From Bacteroidota bacterium (GTDB taxonomy: Bacteria; Bacteroidota; Bacteroidia; NS11-12g; UBA955), in NCBI GenBank assembly GCA_027488495.1, contig JAIYBO010000005.1:1-11402 (forward strand): DNA of 11,402 bases. The letters run 5' to 3'. Both the position numbers and the translations under genes were made by a program. The notes under the pieces were generated by a model. That model saw nothing but the letters and a program-made list of their open reading frames with translations, was not told the origin of the DNA and made no database searches. Below, piece after piece: positions 1-6,880 of this stretch (positions within the stretch are counted from its first letter, which is position 1; the number at the start of each line of letters is the position of its first letter).

Positions 1-1158
1 GCATCTGCCGGTTACCAGCAGTACATCACCATTCCTGGCAACTGGGTAAATAACTTCACCAAAGTTCCGGGCTCTAGTGCTCCAGACTTCATTTTTCTTC
101 AGTTCCAGCAAGAATTTGCAAGTAGCGCAAACATCAATGTGAACCAATTACTTTTTGATGGTACCTACATCGTTGGATTGCAAGCAACAAAAGCATTCAT
201 GGGCATGAGTGAACTGTTAAAATCCAAATCATTGAAAGATCTTCAATTGAATGTGGCCAAAGCCTATATCACAGCGGTTTCCACTCAAAAAAATCTCGAC
301 TTGATTGAAGCAAACATCAAATTGCTCGAAAAAAGCGCTTTCGAAGTGAAAGAAATGAACAAAGAGGGTTTTGTTGAATCCTTGGACGTGGATCGCTTAA
401 ACTTGACGTTGAGCAACCTATACATACAGCAGGAAAAACTGCAAAATGCCATCATCATCACCAAAAACGTGTTGAAAATCCACTTGGCCTTGCCCATGGA
501 AGCAAACATCGAGCTCACCGACAATTTGGAGCAATTGGAGAATTCCTTGAGCATTACAGACATCCAGAACAATGCCTTTGACGCCAAAAGTCGCATTGAG
601 CATCAAATTTTGGATCAAAGTGTTTCATTGGGCATACTGGATAAGAAACGCTATCAGGCTTCTGCCCTTCCCTCTTTGGTGGGCTTTTACCAGTATCAAA
701 GAAGCACGTTGCGCAGTGAATTCAACTTTTTCCAGTCCAACTTACCCATCAACAACCAATGGGTTCCTTCGTCGATGTACGGCATGAGCTTGAGGGTGCC
801 AATTTTTGCGGGCGGAATGACTCGTTCGAAAATTGCTGAAACCAACATTAAGATTGAAAAAGCCAAAAACGAGTTGGCAAATTTTGATCGTTATGCGGAA
901 TTTGAATATTTGAATGCAAAAAATGGTTACGCAGTGAATCTAAAGCAAGCGGAAAATCAAAAATCGAATTTGGCCCTCGCCCAGAGAATTTACGACAAAG
1001 CCACATTGAAATACAAAGAAGGTGTGGGTAGTACTTTGGAGATGATGCAAGCAGAAACCGAATTGCGCACTGCGAATAATAATTATATGAATGCCATTTA
1101 CGACTTAGTATTATCAAAAATCGAATTTCAACATGCCACTGGCAATCCAATCAAATAA
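1..1158 (+). CDS. TolC-family outer membrane efflux channel (5' end outside window)
   Basis: The frame is open from base 1, so the gene begins before the window; 385 C-terminal residues are visible. A GTG at 139 could be taken for a start, but it lies inside a typical TolC stretch (NINVNQLLFDG) and the reading frame continues upstream with no break. The visible part is mostly long amphipathic helices rich in Lys, Glu, Asn and Leu. A second strand-helix unit begins with LRVPIFAGGMTRSKI, and the region ending YKEGVGSTLEMMQAETEL is the closing helix typical of the family. Family members form a trimeric outer-membrane barrel with a long periplasmic helical tunnel, the exit duct of tripartite pumps. 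The adaptor gene follows after 10 bp, which supports one transcript and one complex. The substrate is unknown. The N-terminal signal is not in view. Confidence 0.93.
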   Translation, partial: ASAGYQQYITIPGNWVNNFTKVPGSSAPDFIFLQFQQEFASSANINVNQLLFDGTYIVGLQATKAFMGMSELLKSKSLKDLQLNVAKAYITAVSTQKNLDLIEANIKLLEKSAFEVKEMNKEGFVESLDVDRLNLTLSNLYIQQEKLQNAIIITKNVLKIHLALPMEANIELTDNLEQLENSLSITDIQNNAFDAKSRIEHQILDQSVSLGILDKKRYQASALPSLVGFYQYQRSTLRSEFNFFQSNLPINNQWVPSSMYGMSLRVPIFAGGMTRSKIAETNIKIEKAKNELANFDRYAEFEYLNAKNGYAVNLKQAENQKSNLALAQRIYDKATLKYKEGVGSTLEMMQAETELRTANNNYMNAIYDLVLSKIEFQHATGNPIK

Positions 1159-1168
1159 AAAAACATCC

Positions 1169-2326
1169 ATGAAACGTTATATTTTACAGATTAGCATGAT
1201 CGCAGCACTCGCCATTGGCGCCTGCGGTGAAAAAGCAAACTCTCCAGAAGCGAAAAAAGCCAAATTGGAATCTTTGAAAAAGGAAATCGCAAAATTACAG
1301 GGCGAAGCAAACCTTTTAGAAAAAGAACTCAACTCGGGCGCAGATGCTGCACTAGGCAAAACCGTAGAAGTATCTACAGTAAGCAGAGGACTGTTTCAAA
1401 GTTACATCATGATTGAAGGTACTGCCGACGCAAATGAAAGTACCATCGCAACACCCAAAGTACCGGGCACCGTGATTCGCGTTATGGTTCAACCAGGCGC
1501 ACAAGTAAGTGCAGGTCAGGTATTGGCACAACTCGACAATACAGCCATTTCACAAGGCAAAAACGAATTGAACCAACAGTTGGTATTCGTAACCACTTTG
1601 TTTGAAAAACAAAAACGTCTTTGGGAAAAAGGTGTAGGCACCGAGGTACAATACTTATCGGCCAAAAACCAGAAAGAAGCCCTCGAAAAAAGCTTAAAAA
1701 CTTTGGAGGCACAAATTGACATGTACAACATCAAGGCCCCGATTTCAGGCACATTGGAAAGTGTAGAAGCCAAGGTTGGTCAGGCCGTAGCCCCAGGTAT
1801 GCCTTTGTTTAGAGTGGTAAATATGGCCAACATCAAAATCAAAGCCGATGTAGCTGAATCTCATTCTAAGAAAATCAAAGCGGGCGACCAAATTAAAATT
1901 TATTTCCCTGATTTGAAATCTGAGGTAACCACCCAAATTTCTTTTGCGGCTAAATACATTGATCCATTGAACCGCACTTTCCGTGTTGAAACCAAACTCC
2001 CAAAGGTTGAGAATTTGAAACCCAACATGATCGCCAAATTGAAAATCGTTGATTACGAAAACAAAAGTGCCATCAGCGTGAACTCAAACAGTGTTCAAAG
2101 TACAGAATCTGGCAGCTTCGTAGTTGTGGCAAAAACTGTAGCTGGAAAAAATGGTGCTGCACAAGGATTTGTGGCCGAACGCAGAAAAGTAACGATTGGA
2201 AAAACCAGTGAAGGTTTAACTGAAATCATTGAAGGATTGAACGAAGGAGACCTCGTCATTACTGCAGGTTACCAGGAATTGAACGACGGTCAAGCCATTT
2301 CTGGTGAATGGATGAAAGGCAAATAA
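1169..2326 (+). CDS. RND efflux periplasmic adaptor (membrane fusion protein), lipoprotein
   Basis: This 385-residue adaptor would bridge the inner-membrane pump and the TolC channel. I chose the ATG at 1169 because it puts a lipoprotein signal at the N-terminus: a hydrophobic stretch, then AIGAC with the lipidated Cys at 19. An in-frame start at 1133 would overlap the tolC-like gene and bury this signal. Residues 26-57 are charged heptad-like sequence, a probable extra coiled coil. The two lipoyl-like halves lie at about 98-125 (GTVIRVMVQPGAQVSAGQVL) and 187-218 (IKAPISGTLESVEAKVGQAV), separated by one helical hairpin at 126-186. The beta-barrel follows at about 219-295 and the membrane-proximal domain at about 296-380, ending VITAGYQELNDGQ. 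The gap to the pump gene is 10 bp. The length is normal for the HlyD/AcrA-type family. The substrate is not predictable. Confidence 0.95.
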   Translation: MKRYILQISMIAALAIGACGEKANSPEAKKAKLESLKKEIAKLQGEANLLEKELNSGADAALGKTVEVSTVSRGLFQSYIMIEGTADANESTIATPKVPGTVIRVMVQPGAQVSAGQVLAQLDNTAISQGKNELNQQLVFVTTLFEKQKRLWEKGVGTEVQYLSAKNQKEALEKSLKTLEAQIDMYNIKAPISGTLESVEAKVGQAVAPGMPLFRVVNMANIKIKADVAESHSKKIKAGDQIKIYFPDLKSEVTTQISFAAKYIDPLNRTFRVETKLPKVENLKPNMIAKLKIVDYENKSAISVNSNSVQSTESGSFVVVAKTVAGKNGAAQGFVAERRKVTIGKTSEGLTEIIEGLNEGDLVITAGYQELNDGQAISGEWMKGK

Positions 2327-2336
2327 ACCCTACCCC

Positions 2337-5300
2337 ATGAGCAAGTTAAAATTCAAAGAGTTCGGTCCCACCAGTTGGAGTATCGACAACAAAACAAGCA
2401 TTTACATCCTGTCGATCTTCATCAGTATCGCCGGAATATTCTCATACAATGCGTTGCCCAAGGAGCAGTTTCCCGACATTGTAATCCCTACAATCATCGT
2501 TCAAACGGTGTATCCGGGTTCATCGCCCAAAGACATTGAAAATTTGATCACCAAACCGTTGGAGAAAAAAATCAAATCGGTGAGCGGTGTGAAGAAGCTC
2601 AAAAGCAACTCCATTCAAGATTTCAGTATCATTACTGTAGAGTTTGATACAGATGTGAAAGTAGACGAGGCCAAGCAAAAGGTGAAAGACCAGGTTGATA
2701 AGGCCAAAAGTGATTTGCCCAGTGATTTAAAAAACGATCCCATCGTACAGGAAATCAACTTTTCCGACATGCCCGTTTTGTACATCAACATCAGCGGAAA
2801 TTACGATCTACAGTCTTTGAAGCGATATGCAGAATTGGCGAAGGACAAAATTGAAAGTTTGCCTAGCATCACGCGTGTTGATATTGTTGGTGCGTTAGAT
2901 AGAGAATTGCAAATCAATCTCGATTTGACCTCAATGGCGACTACGGGCTTAACCATGGACGATGTTACGCGTGCGATACAATATGAGAACATGCGTATTT
3001 CTGGTGGCAACATTGATGTAGACAAGATGCAACGTTCCTTGAGTGTGAGCGGAGAATTCAAAAACAAAACAGAATTGGAGAACATCATCATTCGTTCGGG
3101 TACGGGAGCAACGGTGTATCTGCGTGATGTAGCCCAAGTGGTGGATGGATTCAAGGAAAAAGAGAGTTACGCTCGATTGGAAGGAAAGAACGTAATCACA
3201 TTGAACGTGGTGAAGCGTGCTGGCGAAAATTTGATTGAAGCGAGCGATAAATGTCACGAAATCGTGGCCGATTTACAAGCCACCGGGGCCTATCCCAAAG
3301 AGATGGATGTGGTTTTCACTGGTGACCAATCTGTTAAAACCAGAACCACCGTTCACGATTTGATCAATACCATCATCATTGGTTTCATTTTGGTAACAGT
3401 TATATTGATGTTTTTCATGGGTGCAACGAACGCAATTTTTGTGGCGCTATCAGTGCCTTTGAGTTGCTTTATTGCCTTCTTGATCATGCCAACCATTGGC
3501 TTCAGCTTAAACATGATTGTTTTGTTTGCCTTCTTATTGGCTTTAGGTATTGTGGTAGACGATGCGATTGTTGTGATTGAAAACACACACCGTATTTTCC
3601 ATAAAGAAAAATTGCCCATCAAAGAAGCAGCGAAAAAGGCCGCTGGAGAAGTTTTCCTGCCGGTTTTATCAGGTACGATGACCACCCTCGCCCCTTTCAT
3701 TCCTTTGGCATTTTGGAAAGGCATCGTTGGAAAATTCATGTTCTTCTTGCCAGTAACTTTGATCATCACATTATTGGCTTCTTTGTTGGTGGCTTACATC
3801 ATCAACCCCGTTTTCGCGGTTGATTTCATGGAAGATGAACACGCCGAAGAAGATAAAGTAAAAACGGCCAAAGCAGTTAAAAGAACCACTTTGGTGATGG
3901 GTATCATTTCCATTTTGGGTTATGTGATGGGTGGATTTGGCGTTGGAAACTTCTTTATTACCCTGTTGGGTGTGTATTTGTTGCACCATTACTGGTTGAG
4001 ACACGTGATCGTCACTTTCCAAACAAAAACATGGCCTGGCGTGCAAAATCGCTATGAGAAAATCATCAAATATTTGTTGGTTGGATCAAGGCCTCGCACA
4101 ACCATTTTTGCAACTGTAGTGTTATTAATCGCATCTTTTGTGATTACCGCCATCCGCAAACCGGGAGTGGTATTTTTCCCACAAGCAGATCCAAACTTCA
4201 CTTATGTGTATTTGACCTTGCCAACGGGCACCAATGCAAAACATACTGATAGTATCCTAAGAATCGCTGAAAAACGGGTTTTCAAAGCCATTGGCACAAC
4301 CAACCCATTGGTAGAAAGCGTGATTTCTAACGTGGCTGTAGGTGCTACAGATCCCAACAGTGGAGATCGAACCACCGCAAGCAACAAAGGTAAAATCACA
4401 GTTGCTTATGTAGACTTCGAAAAAAGAGATGGTGCCAGCACCATGGCCCTTTTAGAAAAGATACGCAGCAGCATTGGCACCATCGCTGGAGCGGAAATCA
4501 TCGTTGAACAAGAACGCAATGGCCCACCCGTTGGAAAAGCGGTGAACATTGAAATTCGCGGCGATGAGTTTGAATCATTGGTGAGCACGGCCACACAGTT
4601 AAAAACCTATTTGGATAATAAAAAGATCTCTGGCGTTGAAGAACTCAAAACAGACTTCATTAGTTCTAAGCCCGAAATTATTATCAAAATCGACCGTGAA
4701 CGTGCGAATCGCTTTGGAATTAGCACGGCGCAAATTGGTATGGCCCTTCGCGGAAGTATTTATGGAACCGAAGCCAGCAAATTCAAAGATGAAAACGATG
4801 ACTATCCCATTATGGTGAGAGTTCAGAAAATGGATGCCAACAATTTAGACGCCTTGTTGAATATGAGAATCACCTATCGTGATATGGTAGCCGGTGGAAT
4901 GATCCGTCAAGTCCCCTTGAGCTCAGTTGCCACTGCAGAATATTCAAATACTTACGGAGGAATCAACAGAATGAACCAAAAACGCGTAATCACTTTGGCG
5001 AGTAACGTACTTTCGGGTTATCAACCCAACGAGGTGGTATCTCAAGTTAAATCGGCGATCGAATCGTTCGACAAACCTTCAGACATTCAAATTGTAATGA
5101 CGGGAGAGCAAGAGCAACAAGCAGAAACCGGGGCCTTTTTGGGTAACGCCATGTTGGCTTCGTTGGCTTTGATTTTGATCATTTTGGTCACTCAATTCAA
5201 TTCGATCAGTAAGCCTTTGTTGATTTTGAGCGAAATCTTTTTGTCTTTGATTGGTGTGTTGCTCGGTTTTGCCATATTCGATAAGGATTTCTCGGTTGTG

Positions 5301-5747
5301 ATGACGGGTATCGGTATTGTAGCATTGGTGGGTATTGTTGTAAGAAACGGTATTTTGCTGGTTGAATTTACCGATCTGCTTCGTGAACAAGGCGCAACGT
5401 TGAAAGACGCGATCATTGAGGCGGGCAGAACTCGTATGACACCGGTGTTGTTGACTGCGTCTGCTACTATTTTGGGACTTGTTCCTTTGGCTGTGGGCTT
5501 GAACATGGATTTTGCCACATTGTTCACTGAGTTTAACCCACACATTTATTTCGGTGGCGACAACGTAGCATTCTGGGGACCATTGAGTTGGACGATGATT
5601 TATGGTTTGGGATTTGGTACATTCCTTACTTTGATCTTGGTACCTTGCATGTATTATTTGAACGAAAAGTTCAAGTCGCGCGTATATGGATGGATGGGTA
5701 AACATTACGATCCAGACACCATGATGCGCCCTGAGGGCAAAAAATAA
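2337..5747 (+). CDS. RND-type inner membrane efflux pump (AcrB/HAE1-like permease)
   Basis: This 1136-residue proton-driven exporter has the duplicated RND layout. TM1 is at about 20-38, then the first porter/docking loop, and TM2-TM6 from about 342. TM4 carries GIVVDDAIVVIEN with Asp408-Asp409, matching the AcrB proton-relay pair. TM7 is at about 588-606, followed by the second large periplasmic loop and TM8-TM12 near the C-terminus. In TM10, GIVVRNGILLVEF puts Arg1003 where AcrB has Lys940. Two deviations stand out: a hydrophobic stretch at 519-554 inside the TM6-TM7 linker that could add one or two membrane segments, and a loop of about 25 residues between TM11 and TM12 (1062-1085, containing NPHIYFGGDNVAFWG). 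It is slightly longer than typical AcrB (about 1050). The Asp pair favours a drug or organic-substrate exporter over a metal pump such as CusA, but this is inference. It is the last gene of the operon. Confidence 0.95.
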   Translation: MSKLKFKEFGPTSWSIDNKTSIYILSIFISIAGIFSYNALPKEQFPDIVIPTIIVQTVYPGSSPKDIENLITKPLEKKIKSVSGVKKLKSNSIQDFSIITVEFDTDVKVDEAKQKVKDQVDKAKSDLPSDLKNDPIVQEINFSDMPVLYINISGNYDLQSLKRYAELAKDKIESLPSITRVDIVGALDRELQINLDLTSMATTGLTMDDVTRAIQYENMRISGGNIDVDKMQRSLSVSGEFKNKTELENIIIRSGTGATVYLRDVAQVVDGFKEKESYARLEGKNVITLNVVKRAGENLIEASDKCHEIVADLQATGAYPKEMDVVFTGDQSVKTRTTVHDLINTIIIGFILVTVILMFFMGATNAIFVALSVPLSCFIAFLIMPTIGFSLNMIVLFAFLLALGIVVDDAIVVIENTHRIFHKEKLPIKEAAKKAAGEVFLPVLSGTMTTLAPFIPLAFWKGIVGKFMFFLPVTLIITLLASLLVAYIINPVFAVDFMEDEHAEEDKVKTAKAVKRTTLVMGIISILGYVMGGFGVGNFFITLLGVYLLHHYWLRHVIVTFQTKTWPGVQNRYEKIIKYLLVGSRPRTTIFATVVLLIASFVITAIRKPGVVFFPQADPNFTYVYLTLPTGTNAKHTDSILRIAEKRVFKAIGTTNPLVESVISNVAVGATDPNSGDRTTASNKGKITVAYVDFEKRDGASTMALLEKIRSSIGTIAGAEIIVEQERNGPPVGKAVNIEIRGDEFESLVSTATQLKTYLDNKKISGVEELKTDFISSKPEIIIKIDRERANRFGISTAQIGMALRGSIYGTEASKFKDENDDYPIMVRVQKMDANNLDALLNMRITYRDMVAGGMIRQVPLSSVATAEYSNTYGGINRMNQKRVITLASNVLSGYQPNEVVSQVKSAIESFDKPSDIQIVMTGEQEQQAETGAFLGNAMLASLALILIILVTQFNSISKPLLILSEIFLSLIGVLLGFAIFDKDFSVVMTGIGIVALVGIVVRNGILLVEFTDLLREQGATLKDAIIEAGRTRMTPVLLTASATILGLVPLAVGLNMDFATLFTEFNPHIYFGGDNVAFWGPLSWTMIYGLGFGTFLTLILVPCMYYLNEKFKSRVYGWMGKHYDPDTMMRPEGKK

Positions 5748-5765
5748 CTGAGTCAACCACTCAGT
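5747..5765 (+). repeat. Short inverted repeat overlapping the pump stop codon
   Basis: ACTGAGT at 5747-5753 and ACTCAGT at 5759-5765 are perfect reverse complements around the 5-base loop CAACC. The hairpin begins on the last base of the pump stop codon and lies nine bases before the stronger terminator stem. It has no T-run of its own, so it may stabilise the 3' end of the mRNA or act with the next hairpin. It may also be chance. Confidence 0.5.
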
Positions 5766-5774
5766 CTTAAATAA

Positions 5775-5799
5775 AAAGGGCGCCCATTGGGCGCCCTTT
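5775..5799. terminator. Bidirectional Rho-independent terminator between convergent genes
   Basis: AAAGGGCGCCC at 5775-5785 pairs with GGGCGCCCTTT at 5789-5799, an 11-bp stem with eight G/C pairs around a 3-base ATT loop (or five bases if the closing C-G pair opens). On the + strand it is followed by TTTCTTGTT, and on the - strand by TTTTTAT. It lies between the + strand pump and the - strand coiled-coil gene, so it probably ends both transcripts. Confidence 0.88.
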
Positions 5800-5829
5800 C
5801 TTGTTAAGTCCTAATTATATGATGAGTGA

Positions 5830-6825
5830 TTATTCCAAAGTGAAATTGTTCTTCTGACGCATCAATCCGCGTGTCCACAATTCTGCAGTATACTTACCCT
5901 TCATCAACTTGCCTGTTAACAAGCCTTTTTCAGGGAAGCTCCATTTCACCTTTTGGAGTGCACCATCGAATTGAATGGTGTTCTTCAAACTGGTAACTTT
6001 ACTCTTGTCTGTCAATTTGGTATTGGTTGTAGACAACACACCACCATTGGGGTCAATGATACGAATGATCACTTCTTCTTCAAGGGGTTGTGTAACCATC
6101 GGATTTTCCAATACATCAAAAGTCACTCTGATTTTATCGATGCTCTTAGACTTCATGGTTTCTGTCATGATGCCTTTTTTATCAAACAAACCTGTAACCA
6201 GCAACGCACCAAACTGAGGTCTAGCACCTTTATCCAAACGATCTTTCAATTCAACGTTTTCAGATTCCAAAGCCGCAGAACGATCTTTTTCGGTGGTCAA
6301 CTGCGCCATATAGTCGTTCTTCTCTTTTGTGAGTGATTCTACCAAGGCAGTTAACTCAGCCACTTTCGCACGGGCTTCTTCCAATTGTTTACGCAAATCT
6401 TCCATGCTACCATCTGTTCCCTTGCCAGATTTGGCTGCCTTGCGAGATTCTTTCGTAGACTTTTTCGCTCCTCCACTTGACGCAGTACCGGAAGTACCGT
6501 CGGTAGAAATGCCATTGGCAATTTCCCTACGCAGTCTATAAATTTCTTGCATCGCTGCAACCACACGTGGGTTCTTATCACCTTCTAACTCCTCTACTTT
6601 CAATACCAACGTTTGGTTTTCATTTTGGAATGTCTGAATCACTAAATTCAAAGAATCTTCCATTCTAATCAACTCAGCCTGCAAAGAATCTTTGGCCTTC
6701 ATTACAGCCACTTTGTCTTTCAGTTCTTTGTCGCTGTTCATTTTGTTGATATACAAAAATGTATTGCTTCCCAAAGAAGCCAACAACAAAATCACGAGCA
6801 CTACGGTTAATGCGGTTCTGTTCAT
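5830..6825 (-). CDS. Membrane-anchored coiled-coil protein, function unknown
   Basis: I do not recognise a named family with certainty. The 331-residue product has a single N-terminal hydrophobic helix (about 5-27, no lipobox, no clear cleavage site), so it is probably anchored in the inner membrane with the rest in the periplasm. A helical charged region follows (30-103), then a Ser/Gly/Lys-rich linker (105-140), then a second strong coiled coil (141-200) with heptad-like Leu, Ala and Glu spacing. The C-terminal 125 residues look like a beta-sandwich: a VTFDVLEN strand, EEVIIRIIDPNGGVLS, and a final KGKYTAELWTRG strand. Similar membrane-helix, coiled-coil and beta-domain proteins occur in Bacteroidota, from memory only. 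It is the last gene of the - strand run, 55 bp after the thioredoxin-like gene, and ends at the shared terminator. SMC-like annotations would reflect only the coiled coil. Confidence 0.85.
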   Translation of the reverse strand: MNRTALTVVLVILLLASLGSNTFLYINKMNSDKELKDKVAVMKAKDSLQAELIRMEDSLNLVIQTFQNENQTLVLKVEELEGDKNPRVVAAMQEIYRLRREIANGISTDGTSGTASSGGAKKSTKESRKAAKSGKGTDGSMEDLRKQLEEARAKVAELTALVESLTKEKNDYMAQLTTEKDRSAALESENVELKDRLDKGARPQFGALLVTGLFDKKGIMTETMKSKSIDKIRVTFDVLENPMVTQPLEEEVIIRIIDPNGGVLSTTNTKLTDKSKVTSLKNTIQFDGALQKVKWSFPEKGLLTGKLMKGKYTAELWTRGLMRQKNNFTLE

Positions 6826-6832
6826 ACAATTA

Positions 6833-6840
6833 CAAAGGTA
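6833..6840 (-). promoter_or_regulatory. Candidate -7 element of a Bacteroidota-type promoter
   Basis: On the - strand this reads TACCTTTG, a full match to the Bacteroidota -7 consensus TAnnTTTG. It ends only seven bases before the ATG at 6825, so a transcript from here would be nearly leaderless. I see no good TTTG -33 element at 19-21 bases upstream. It could give the coiled-coil gene its own promoter, or be chance in an AT-rich gap. Confidence 0.35.
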
Positions 6841-6880
6841 AATAATAATTCAATATTCCACACCTTTTCAACAATTCGCT

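Noticed and set aside
139..1158. Complete 339-residue protein starting at GTG 139
   Set aside because: The frame is open to base 1 and the upstream residues continue the TolC fold, so this is an internal codon of a truncated gene.
1133..1168. Upstream ATG as adaptor start
   Set aside because: It overlaps the previous gene and adds 12 residues before a clear lipoprotein signal.
5079..5756. 225-residue frame antisense to the pump 3' end
   Set aside because: Its composition is odd (His, Gln, Asn, Ser rich), it has no recognisable domain, and it runs through the 3' half of a strongly supported gene: a shadow frame.
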